A stretch of 64,000 nucleotides of DNA, taken from assembly GCF_000151315.2 (NCBI RefSeq), contig NW_011887307.1, positions 86,460 through 150,459 of the forward strand, written 5' to 3'. Positions within the stretch are counted from its first letter, which is position 1; each line of letters begins with the position of its first letter. Origin of the DNA: Capsaspora owczarzaki ATCC 30864. Taxonomy: Eukaryota; Opisthokonta; Filasterea. The translations under genes and the position numbers were made by a program. The notes beneath the pieces are model-generated. The model had not been told where the DNA came from and made no database searches. It saw only the letters and a list, made by a program, of their open reading frames with translations. Positions 1 to 11,705 of this stretch are shown in pieces.

Positions 1-2681
1 TCAACTGAATCTGATGTCCGCGACTGCTGCTCAGCAAAGCGATACGCATAAACTGATACAAGATAATCAGTTCGTGCAGCGTCTTGGGTTGCAGGCTGTC
101 GCCCTGCTTGGAGAGCGAAACACCTTGTGGACGCAGGACAAACGAGGCATCGCCACCCTTGAGCGCGTGCCACTTCATGTGCACAGGCGGGAGAGTCCCT
201 CCCAACACGGTGAGCTGAATCAGCTTGATCAGCGCGTTCACAGCGTACAATGCGTGCGCCAGGGTAATGTTGGTCAAGCGCATGAGAAGCGGCGGCAGCG
301 AGCAGCTCATGGTCACCCGCGTGAGCAGATACAGAATTGGTCCCTTTGGGCTGCCTTGGAGGCGCATCAGGGCCGCCACGTCGTCTTCGCTGTCGGACGC
401 TTGGCTATCGTCGGAACCCAGCAGGCTGTCGTCATCATTCAGCTCGTCACGGTCAACCACGCGACATGCTGTAAATGCAAGCGCTACCAACAGGTCGATG
501 TCTGAGAGCGGCATCAGAAGCGAGCGGTGAATCATGCGAGAAGAATTGACACGCTTCGGAATGGTGGCAGGGCTCGGAGCTGGCACCGATTCATGCGCCC
601 ACAGCCGTTGGTCGGACAAAATGTAGCCGCCAATGACATAGACAGAACACAAGACTGCCCCCATCACCTTGACGGATGCCAGCACTGTCGTGTCCAGCGC
701 TCGTAGGGCAGGATCGACGTCAGCGCTCGCTTCTTCAGCGGGAGATGGACTGGTCGCGACAACTTGGCGCATCGTGCTGCCGCTTGAAACGCGTACCTCG
801 CCACTTGCAAGACCCTTGGCCAAGCTCACGTCAATGCGATTGGTCTGCAGCAGAATGACCGGAGTGATATCTCGGCTACTGCTGTCGTTGGCCTCGCGAG
901 AGTGCAGCGGGTCGCCAGATGCCGAAATGTTTGGCACCAGTGGCGTCGACTCGACGGGGAAGGATAGGCCTGCCGACATGGTCAGGCTCACATCCGAACG
1001 TGACAGAATCATTCCAATCATGTGCAAAAGCACAACATCGGCTGCCTGATCTTGCGACTTGTCGTCAGAAGATGCCGATTGGCTGGGCCGACGAAACTGT
1101 CGCCGCCTTGCAGCCAGCGCCGAGGCAATTTCGAGATGGTGAAGCCAAGTGCGTGCAGTTGCGAGATATCCCGACAAGGCATCAAAAATTTGGGGGTGGC
1201 CGGCGATTGCGACGTGGCCAAGGTCAAACGAGGCAGCCGTGATGCTTTGCAACGTCTTGACCACCTTGTCAAACCCGACAGCAGCAAAGGTGTCTTCTTT
1301 GCTGTTTTCTGCTCCAGAGAAAGCAGCGCCGCTGTAGGCATCGGGCTCGTCTGAAGAAGGCTCTGCTGATGCCGGAGACCCATCACCGTTGGCTTGGAGG
1401 ATGGGGGATGCGGACATGGCTGATTTCGCGCCCACACGCAGCAGAGGCGCCAGAGGTGGCTTTCCATCGGAAGAGATGGGATCGAACGAGCATGTTCCGC
1501 GCGCTTCCGCGTTGCTGCTCCGGCGATCCATGTGGAAGAACATGTATCGTCGCGAGCCGTCGGGCACCACGGGAAACGACAGGAACATTTGGGACAAATC
1601 CACCACCGCTTCGGTGGCAAGCTTGGCAAGCGATATTTCGGGTCCTTGCGAAGCAGCAACCGTGTTTGCTACAGTCCGGACGGTGGTCGACATGGCTTCA
1701 GAGTGCATGTGCAGCAGCGCGACCTGCGAGTCACGGAGGTCAAAGTCCGCGGCTTCGATGGTCACATGCAGTGTTCCAAACACGCCGAGGGTCGTCACAG
1801 CGGCCCCAAGAAGGGAATTACTCACGTCCTGTGCGTCGCTCGCGTTGGCAGAGGAGGATGAAAGGGACTCTTGCTCAGTTGCGGAAGACGTTGGCCAGGC
1901 GGTGGTCATGACGACGCGGCGCAAGATTGTGCGCAAGTCTTTGGATGGTTTGGGCTGATTCGTGCCTGCCTGAGCAGCACTGCCTGCACTACTGGTGGAC
2001 GGCGCTGTCTGGTTTCTTTCCAAGTTGCCAGAACGCTGGTTGGCGGCAGCCGAGTCAGCTGGGGTGGTTGATGCGGTTGCTGCTGTTGCTGCTGTTGCTG
2101 CGGTTGATGGTGTTGCAATCGCACTCGCTACGGCATCCAGAGTGGACCGTCGCTCATCGAGGTTGCGGCTTGACTTCATGGCAGCCACAACAGAGCGACG
2201 AATGGACGTGGCTTCACCACCCCTTGCAGCCGCGTGCTGGCTGAGTCGCTGCTCGATGCGCGGGTTGACCAGCAAGACGTGATTGTTTGTACTATCCGTC
2301 AGCGTCGAGTTCACCAGCTCTGTCAGGGTGGGCAGGTCGGGAAACTCGTAGAATGCGAATGGGTGCCGCTGAGCAAAGGCAAAGAACGGCAGGAAGGACT
2401 GCATGTCCAGCATGCCAGAGACCACTCTGGCCTCCACCTGCAAGTCCGTTTGAATGGCATTCTTGTTTAACAGACGGGCTAGCTGGGAAACGTCGGCGGG
2501 AGGCACTGGGCCAGACGGCGACTGAAAGACGAGGGACTTGCGGCGAGCCCGACTGGCGTGTTGGCTACGGAACTTGGACAGCTTTGAAAACTTGAGCGGA
2601 TCTGACATGAGTGCGCTCATATCGCACGCCACGCCGGCGGCAAACGAGACCATTGTCAACTCGAGGCAGTTGCAAGGTTGC

Positions 2682-2724
<43 letters not shown>

Positions 2725-5700
2725 CCCCATTGTTGCCCATGCCGCTCGAGATCCACGTCCGCCGAGCCGCAACTGGCGATGGATTGTCGTCGGTGGTGTC
2801 ACGAGTCGCACTCCCAAAGGTAGCTGTAGCAGCAGGTACAGGCGACTCAGACTGGAATGGCTCTGGACTGCTATCGAACAGTTCAAACGCCCGAACGGAA
2901 GCAGTGGCCGTGAGGCACTGACGGCCAAACTCAATGTAATGACAAGAGATGGCCGATGCATTCATGGTCCACACTTGCTCAATGGTGCGGCTTGGAATGT
3001 TGACGGACGGCAGAGGGGTCTGTTGCTGCCCTGGAGTCAGGTTGGCAAAATCCAACAGCTCGCTGGCGAACGCAAAGCGAATTTGGACGCTGCCAATTAA
3101 AGTGTGCAGTCCAATGGTCGCTTGCCCACTGGGAATACACCTTCGATCGCGGTGCCAGCGCCGATCGTTTTCGGCGAGACGTCGAAGCTCGTTGAGGGTG
3201 GTGCCGGAAGCGGGCAGCTCGAGCGGATCGTACTTGAGCTCTCCGTGCACCGGGCAGAGACTGTACTCTTTGTAATTGGATGGAGGCAGCTCGGTTGCTG
3301 TGATGTCGCGCTGCGGAAGAGCCATCGAGCAGGTGCAGATGCCCAAGAGCGCGCGGCGGTTGAACAGCTCGACCTGCCGCGTTGCTTCGACATTGGGCAC
3401 GCCAGCAGCGTCCGACCACATTGCAACGCGCTCGTACCAGCTCAGAATTCTGTGGATTTTGCGTTCATCCACAGCAAGGACAACCGTAGGGATGGTCACT
3501 TCGCACGAAAGCAGTGCGCTCGTCGCGGACGAGCCCGTCACCCCAACTTGCAGTGGTGACTGAGCAGGTAGTTGTCGCGTTTGGAATCGCGCAAGGCGCG
3601 ACGTGGAGCGCAAGGTTTGCGATTTCGAGTCATCACCTAGTGCTCTTGAATGCGGGAAGTGCTGGACGATCATGCACGAAATCTGCATTGGCTCCAGCAG
3701 GTGCAACGGATGAGACTTGGGGTCCCGAGGCGTCGCAGACACTGCTGCAGCCGCAGGGTTATCGTTGTTGGTGTTGTTGCTGCTGTTGCGGCTGTTGCTG
3801 CTGTTGTCGGAGGAGCGGCGGTTTAGCACTTGACGCCAGTCGTCTTCAACATCGCAAACAACCGCCTGAAGCCCATGGAGCACCAGTGCATAGTGATGAG
3901 CGTTCAACAGCTCGGTCAACCGGGTCCTCGACGTGTGGCCTGATGGGATTGGCGCTTTCGGGGTTGGCAATGGCAACGGCGGCGGCGGTTTGTCCTCGCT
4001 TTTCGACACCGATGGCAAAGTCGCCGGAGCAGCTGGCGCGGCAGCAGGTTGTTGCAAGGAAGCTTGTTGCTGTTGCGTGGTATGTTGCGGGCTGGTCGAT
4101 GGATGCATCAAGATGGGCGATATATCTGGGGTGAGCACCCCTGGTTGCTGGACGCTGGGCCTTTCGCTCGGCGGTTGCGGTAGGTCGCCAGCAAGCGCCG
4201 CAGCCGACGGGACAAAGCCAATCTCGGTTGGAGGAGGAATCGCGGATTGAGTGATGTTTGGTGTCATGTCAGCAGCGTCACCAGGCTGAGTCACGGACGC
4301 GGTCGGAGGAGCGGCAGTGCAGCAGCAGTGTCGGGCATGGCTGTTGGTAACGCTTCACTGGCTATTGTTGTGCCAGGGCTACCCTGATGACGGATGGCTG
4401 GGCAGCGGCTCTTTATTGGCCGCAGCAAGTACTTTTGTTGACCCCACACCAGAGGCTTCTCCAGCACCCGGTCGCGATGTCACGGCTGCAGGCGTTGTCG
4501 AGGACTGTTTGGTTGTTGCAGTGCTGAGATGCTCCTGGTGCAAGAGCTCGAAATTCTCCTGCAGATTGCCGCCGAGGGCGACTGCTGGTGAAATGTTGCT
4601 CATCAGAATATGCCCTGGATGCAGGACCAGGAGAGCATTGCTACGATATCGGCGCTTGTTTTGCCGACGCCCTATATAAGATTGCGACTTGCTTGCCGAC
4701 CCGGAACCGGCCATAACTTGGGCCGGTGGTCGCGGGATTGGCAACGCGCTGTGTGAATGGTACTCGAGCGTTAGCGGCGTGAGCAGTCGGCTGTTGCGGC
4801 GAGTGCTCGTGGCGGTGGTGGGGGTGGTTGTGGTGGTGGGCTCGATATGTGCCGCGCTTCGTGTGGTGTGCAACTGCTGCGAAGCACGCTTCATCTCGCT
4901 AGACGCCGGGAAAAGAACCACAGGGCTGTGGACATTGGCCCAGAGCGCCACCGACTTTTGAGACTCGATAGCGCGATCAAGCGCATGTCGAGCGGCAGCC
5001 TGGAGCATGGCGACTCTGGCCCAGAAAAAGCTCTTCACCTGCTCCAGATGAATATCGCCCGGAGATGTGACAAACTCGGTGAGATAGTTGACAAACGTCA
5101 CCGAGAAGGTGAACACCGAGGGGGCCAACTGCAGCTCGACACGATAGTCTTGTAAAAAGACGAGCGGATTGTGCTCAAACAACAGGTGAAGGAGCGGAGT
5201 GTTGTCGGCGATGGGTGCGCCCGCAGTGGGCTGCGTTGAACCAAGGAGAAACGAGTGTTGCGGGAAGGAAGACGCGAGTGCCGGGAGCGTGCCGACGGCG
5301 GGAACAGAATTACTAAGCAAGAAAATGTCGCGCATGCAGGCATTCTGAGTGTGCCAGTCCATAAGAGACACGGTGCCCACGGAAGCTTCGTACAACAGGT
5401 GGTTGAGGGATCGGCACTGCGACGCTCGAAGCAGCAAGTGGTTGAGGGCAAAGTGAGCCACTACGCGGCCAGTTTCGGAGGCCGCGGTGTCGGTGTCGAC
5501 GACGGGAATGGACGAGGAGCTGGGCTGCGCGTCCGATACCTGCCTGTCAGGCCGTCGGGAGTCATCCAGCACCACCAGACTGAGCGAGCGCAAGTTGAAC
5601 TCGACCTCCAGCCAAAGGCCAGACAGCGTGAATGCCGCGCTCGGCACCTGTGCAGTATCGAGCTCGTCGGGCTGGACCATCCAGGTCCAACCCGCGGCCA

Positions 5701-8451
5701 GTGCATTGGTCGAGTTGGCTGCGCCAGCTGGGGAGGTTGTGCCGGGTGTGCTGGGTGCGGATGCCAGAGTTGGGGACGTGACCAGTAGAAGCGGTCGCTC
5801 TGGCGATGTCAGAGCCGGGAGCAAGTGAAGTGTCGAGTACAGCGTCCATTGACTTGAGCCTGGCCATAGGCTCGCCAAAAAGTACAAGATTCGGTTGGTA
5901 ACACTTCGCTCTTCCTCGTGCATGGCTGACAATGGTCTGGTGGAAGCTCGGCGAGCAGCCGCAGCCAAAGCGGACACGTCGCCGTCCTCACCCAAAGCGG
6001 CGTTACTCGTCGAAGAATACGAAGACGCTGCGTTGCTGGTTGCTGTCTGTTTCGAACTTGTCGCAGCGCGCTTGTGCTGGTCAGCAGCAGCGGCCTGCGC
6101 CTCTCGTTGGCGCTGAGCTAACGTCATGTCAGCAAGTTGACGAAACAGCACAGCATCACAAAGTGACAGGCCGGCGTTTAGCTCGACAAGTGCTGGATCG
6201 CGATGATGAGTGTCCAGGTGCAATCCAAGCTGAATGTAGCGACCAATGTACTGTCGGCGCCGCTCCATGTAAGAATGGATGCTGGCTGCAGAGTATGTCC
6301 GCTTGCGCTCTCGCAACGTGGCCAAAGTTGCTGAAATGGCATACTGCCAACGGAGGCGGGCGTACGCGTCCCGAGCAAGCACTTGGTCTGGCGCGCTCCA
6401 GTCACAAACACCCTGGTAATGCCGCATCGAGGGAGACCATGACTGCGTGAACGCTTGCTCGGGCGTTTTGATCAAGGTGGATTGAGGTGGCAGACGCGTG
6501 GGCCGCAAGTGCAGGTTGCGGCGGATGAGAACGAGTCGTGTGTGCAAGTCGAGGCAGCGGAGCAGGTTGGCCACCTGGGTGGAGGTCACTGACGACTGGA
6601 TTTGACCAACAGTGCACTTGCACATCACGCAACCGGCCTGGACCAAGGCAGTATTTGGAACCGTACTGCCATTTGGTGTGGTTGTGGCAGCAGCTGCTTT
6701 GTCCGCTGTCTGTGGGGTGGGAGGCGGTGGCAGGAGCAGCGTGTTTCCGGGTACTGTGACTGTTGAAGCGACAATGCCGCTTTCTGTCGTGTCGGAGGAC
6801 TTGTCTGTGCTGATTGATGACCGCTTGCCTGGGCGACGAACGGGGACGGTGACGGTTGGGGTCATCGGCGGCTCCGGTTGAGGCAGGCTATCGCTCATGG
6901 CAGAGATGCGGGCAGTCGCCGAGTGAGCCAAGTGCGGAGCGGCCGATAGCTGTGAATGTAACAAAAGGTAGTACCAAACCGGCTGGATGAGTGCAACTGG
7001 TAACCATACTGCAAGGCGCATTCCGTGCTCCGCCATACCTGCACTGAAGCCTGGAAGGGTTCGATCAAAAAGGCGTGTTTCTTGCGAGCGGCAAACGCTT
7101 CTTCTGGCTTCATGTTGGGGTTTGTAAACTAACTCGCACAAAAGTGAGGGGAGATGTAGAATTCGCAACCGCGGTTTTTCAAGCAAGCACGGTTACATTA
7201 TTGGCCAGTCCATGGTGTGGGTCTGAGAGCGATTGTAAAAGACCGCCGTCGTTGTCCCAGTACAATGCAATGGAATTGGCGACGGCCAGCTACAGGTGCA
7301 ACCCACGACAGTCGACCAAAAGAAAGAAAAGACGACGTGAGTGTCTCTCTGAACCCTGCATTGCTCGAACAACACGGTCGAACAGCCAACAAAAACAAAA
7401 CACAAAAATCACCTTGGAAAAGGTTCTGGAATGAGCGGTAGAATCTGCGACATCCGAATCTTGCAGCGAGAGTGATCCCAAGATGCCACCAACTGCAAAG
7501 GATGGCTTTGTGATTTTGTAGGCAAAGAAAGTGTGTTCGCGTTCAGAAAATGATGGAAAAGTGAGTGCAACAACAGCACAACGGCACGGACTAGCCAAAC
7601 GGCTGACTCACTGTCGAATTCAAAAGATCCGTCTCATAACGGATGTGGCAGTTGTCTACTTGGAGCCTCAGGGCACGCCCCACCATGCGCGCGAGCTGAT
7701 AGAGTACACGCTGAAGCGCGCTGTACAACTTTGGAACAATCACTAAAACAAACCAAAATGAGGAAGGAAAGTGCGAGCAGGCACTCGGACGAGCATGAAC
7801 ACGAGCAAACCTTGAGACACTTTGGCACGAACAAAGGATGGCGGGGCAGCTTCAATGTGAGCAGCACGAGTTTTGGTCTGGTTGAAAAAACAAAAACGAA
7901 AACAAACGAACATTCAGAAACGACTTTTTGATACTCCACCCGCTCCTTCTCCCTCGTCCATTATTACCGACCTGGAACCGCGTGTCTGGGCCTGCGAGGA
8001 GCGTGACATTCTTGACTCGGACTCTGATTTCTTGAAGAAAGGGTCGCTTTCGAAAGAGCCAACCGATGATGCTCCATTTCGTGTGGACTGAGACCAGATC
8101 GACACCACCTACAGCACCTCCAATCCCAAGAATGAATGAGCACAAGATGGGATCTGATTGTTGCAAACTGTAACCGTCTAAACTGCAGGTGGAGCTGGGC
8201 TCTCGGGCTCTCGTGACAGTAGGACGAGCACAATCACAAAGTACGACGTGGTGACAAAAAATCCGTTACCTTCAAGAAGACAAAGTTCAACGCCAAGCGA
8301 CTCGAGAATGGACTCTTGAAGGCGCATGTGCCGCAGCTCGATGAGCCCTGTATTCAAGATCGTGAGTCATTCCATCCAAGGGAGGATGCGCAGGAAAGGT
8401 GCGTCGTAGTCACAAGTGCAAAACGACTGTGACTTGCGTTCAAGTTCAGCC

Positions 8452-8482
<31 letters not shown>

Positions 8483-8751
8483 AGCACATCTTTTTTTTTC
8501 TTCTTGAAGGTTGCTGATTTAGTTCACTTTCGCAAGACAATGAACTTCTGCAATGCGCTGCTCTTATCAACGCAGTGTCGTGGCAATATCGCTCTGGAAA
8601 CAATCGGGTTGGGGGCAAAAGAGGAAACGCAAACGGTCTCCTCACCTCGCCACAGATCGATGTGCACACCATCGACCGTCGACATTGGCACGAGCCATGG
8701 CGCAAGAAGGCGCATCACAAAGTGTGCTAGAAACGCGGATGGTCCTCGCAT
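1..8751 (-). CDS. VPS13: VPS13-family bridge-like lipid transfer protein, N-terminal part (partial at left edge)
   Basis: Ten exons close in phase: 8751-8646, 8347-8270, 8108-7972, 7877-7811, 7742-7612, 7505-7413, 7289-7197, 7128-7039, 6949-4383 and 4340 to the window edge, about 2,567 codons. The start ATG at 8751 leads into FLAHFVMRLLAPWLV and exon 2 reads LIELRHMRLQESIL, the chorein N-terminus. Later blocks are LRLQVDNCHIRYE, PSFAVGGILGSLSLQ, SIALYWDND, RLRWQYAISATL, RRRQYIGRYIQL, LSLCDAVLFRQLA and ALWANVHSPVVLFP, in the order seen in VPS13 proteins. The last exon is one open frame of about 1,446 codons with poly-Ser and Gln/Asn-rich inserts and block HLLEPMQIS. The family forms a hydrophobic groove that moves phospholipids at organelle contact sites. 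The C-terminal WD40-like and PH parts lie outside the window. One donor (exon 3, GTCGGT) is weak. Which VPS13 paralogue this is cannot be told. Confidence 0.88.
2686..2722 (-). repeat. Trinucleotide run encoding poly-Ser in VPS13
   Basis: About twelve consecutive CTG units on the + strand read as AGC (Ser) codons in the frame of the VPS13-like gene. The run lies inside an open exon, so it is a coding microsatellite. Confidence 0.85.
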
Positions 8752-8937
8752 CGGAAGAAATATCGGCAAAAAAAATGAGCAAAATGACAAAAACAGGCCA
8801 AACAGGGAGGAAATTGGACTGAGCGCACTTTTTTTTTTCTTTTTGGTCGACTTGTACAAAGAGTCAACACAGTTGGAACTTTTGGCACGCTTCGACCACA
8901 GAAGCACCCAAAGAACTATTCACACGCAGAAGATGTT

Positions 8938-10302
8938 CTAGTCGCGCTTCTGCTGCTGTCGATGGGCAGATCGGACGACGTGGTTCATGAACAAGTAGGC
9001 GCCAGTCCAGACAATGCGGGAGATTGGCAAAATGGCAAGATCAAGGAAGACGTTGAGCGGGGAAGCGTTGGAGCCCGATTGGATGCGTGCCAGCTCGGAA
9101 AGTGGATCGGCAGTCACGGCATCGTTGCCTGCCCGAGAAGGGAAACGAAAATGTCAAAAGCGCCTGAGTTGCAAGATTTTTCTTCAAAGGCCTTTCATGC
9201 AGTTTCGAAGAACGATGGTCTTACCACTGGCAAGGCCTTCCATGAGAATCGCCGCAGCCTGGTCGGGCCTACAACGCAACCAACACGAGCTGCTGTGAGA
9301 ACAGTGTTTCTCGCCGCCCCCGCCCCCATCTTCTCCGGTTCCTCGCAGATCGTTCTCTCTTGACATAATCACTGGTATCAACAAAAGTACAACCAGTACA
9401 CGTCGAAACGTACGTCAGAATACCCGAAGAGCCTTCAATTTCGGCCGTCACCTTCGGCTTGGTCTTGTTCTCCTCGACAAAGCCAGGCGTGTCCATATTG
9501 GGAGGATAGTACACACAGACGCGGACGCCGTCCGCTACGAGCTCGTTGCTAGCACGCCGAGTGACAACAAAAGCCAAACAGAGAAAAACAGACATGAGAG
9601 ATTGAATGGCACGATTTTGCTAACGACATTGTTATTGTGTGTGTGTTACCGAAGCGCCTCTGCAAAGCCGCGTTGTGCCCACTTGGACGCGCAGTAGCCG
9701 GCATAGCCGTAGAAGCAGGTGAGACCGCAACCCGAGTTGACAAAGACGAGCGTGCGGCCCTTGGCGGAGCTTGCCAGCATACCGGGCACAACGGCCTTGG
9801 CAGCGTGGACGCACCCGTGGTGGTTGAGGTCCATCATGCGCTTGATGTCGTCAACGGACTGGTCGACAAACCGGCCCGGCATGGCGGATCCCGCGCACGC
9901 AACGAGCGTGTGAACTGGCTGCTTGAAGTGGGCGGCGGCCTGCGCGACGGCCTTCTCGACCTGCTCGAACTGGGTGACGTCGCACGCCAGGGGCAGCACG
10001 CGATCTGCCACGTTGCCTGGTGAGGCGGAGCAGCGCTTGACAATCTCGGCCTTGGCCTGGTTGAGCACGTCCAGCTTGCGCGAGACGATCGTGACGTTCG
10101 CTCCGAGGCGCGCAAAGCTGGCTGCGAGCGACAGGCCCAGTCCCTGGCTGCCACCGGTGATGAAGACGTGCTGGCCGCGGAAGTGCGCGAGGCCCGGGCG
10201 TGCGACGAGGCGGCGGTAGAGCCAGCTCAGCGCAACCAGGCTCGCATAGATGAGAACACCGTTCGCAAGGGTGCTGTCAAAGGGCAGCAGCCATCCGAGC
10301 AT
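8938..10302 (-). CDS. KDSR: 3-ketodihydrosphingosine reductase (KDSR / TSC10)
   Basis: Four exons join in phase: 10302-9650, 9548-9414, 9268-9225, 9128-8938. This is a short-chain dehydrogenase that reduces 3-ketosphinganine to sphinganine with NADPH on the cytosolic face of the ER, the second step of sphingolipid synthesis. The product has an N-terminal membrane segment (LANGVLIYASLVALSWLY), the Rossmann motif TGGSQGLG, the NxAG-type CAGSAMPG, and the active site YCASK after the serine of FVNSGCG. The KDSR signature YYPPNMDTPGF followed by EENKTKP separates it from other SDRs. The last exon encodes a C-terminal hydrophobic segment (ISRIVWTGAYLFMNHV) as in KDSR. The ATG at 10302 is preferred to the upstream ATG at 10440 because it puts the membrane segment at the usual distance from the Rossmann fold. 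Confidence 0.93.
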
Positions 10303-10735
10303 GATTGTTGAAAAATAAAAGTGGGAAGGGGGGTTTGGAAAATAAAACAAAGGGAGTGAAGTCAAGTGAAGGACGACTGGTTTTGCATTGGAAATTGAAT
10401 GGAAATGGGTTTTGTATGGAAGTTGCATTGAGTTGAACATGGCCAGTACATGTATCGTGCATCACCGCATCAATCCAACGAAACTCTTCCACATGTGTGC
10501 AATGCGAGTGAAATTACGCATTCAGCTCAAAATCTCAGTTCTCAAGCTTCAGTTTCAGTCTTTTTTATTTCTTATTTTCTCAGAGCTCGTCATTTTTTTT
10601 ATCTGTTTTTGTTTCTATCTGTTTTGCAGCTCTTCTCTTGACAAACACGCCTGCTCAGCAACACAACACTAGAACACTGACGATCGAAGGAACAAAGGTC
10701 GAAGCAGCAGCAGCGAAAAAAACGGATACAGTGTG
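10303..10735. promoter_or_regulatory. Divergent intergenic region between KDSR and the JADE-like gene
   Basis: This 433-bp stretch separates two genes transcribed away from each other and therefore must hold both promoters. It is AT-richer than the flanking exons, with T-rich runs near 10558-10640. No clear TATA box or other defined element was recognised. Confidence 0.5.
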
Positions 10736-10821
10736 ATGGTGAAATCCAACCCCGCCGCGCACCACACGCCAATAGCAGCAACGCCTGCAGCCCACCGTGA
10801 TGGTGCAACAGCAGCTGCAGG

Positions 10822-10853
<32 letters not shown>

Positions 10854-11653
10854 TCGAGCAGCGATTGCTGGCTGCCGCGCGAACAATGAGCGCAGAGCAC
10901 GTCGCCGCAGTGACTGCAGTGCCGACGGGCCCGTCGCTCGATCGGCTTGCCAGGATGGCCTGCTCGCACAAGAAGATGAGCCGTGCGATGCGCGACCGGC
11001 TGCGCATGGCAATGGAGGTCGCTGCAGCCATTGGGATTAAGATTGGCGGGCGCAACATCCCGCTCCAGCCAGCCAGCTCCAGCACCAGCGGCAGTACCAG
11101 TGCTAGCAATAGCAAATCATCACGCACAACAGCAGCAGCAACAGCAGCAGCAGCAGCAGCAGGAACAGGCAGCTCGAGTACCAAGGGCTCAGGAGCGTCG
11201 TCCTCTGCTGCCGCAGCCGCCCGCCGTCCGTCCGGCCACAGCGAGGCTGTCGAGGTGTTTAGCATGGCGCTGATCTCGCAGATGACTGTGCCGGATGACA
11301 AGGTGCTCGAGGACACGATTGTCGTCTCGGACAAGTGGCGCAACGAGTACAACAACCCCGTCCAAGGTAAAGCAAGAGTTGGTCCACAAGCAAGACCCCT
11401 CGCTTGGTTTGTTACCAAAGGGGGGGGGCATGCTGAACTTGGCTGATGTGGATGTGGCTGGAGGAAGGGGAGGAAGGGAGGGTCGAGGTCGAGGTTTGAG
11501 TGAGTGAGGTTGCGCCTGGGTTTCCAAACGGTGCTCTCCAGCCGCCCAAAACCAGACCAACAGCAGGACTTTCGAGTGCTTTGTCAACCGTGCGAAAGTG
11601 CGAAACAGCGAATCGATGGCGGGCAAAAAGCAGGCAGCGCTGTTCAACGGGGG

Positions 11654-11705
<52 letters not shown>

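Noticed and set aside
14-5990. Many open frames on the + strand opposite the VPS13-like exons
   Set aside because: They mirror the GC-rich antisense of a continuous minus-strand frame with family motifs. None shows a domain.
10303-10440. Upstream ATG at 10440 as KDSR start
   Set aside because: It would add 46 residues before the membrane anchor, not seen in the family. The ATG at 10302 gives normal length.
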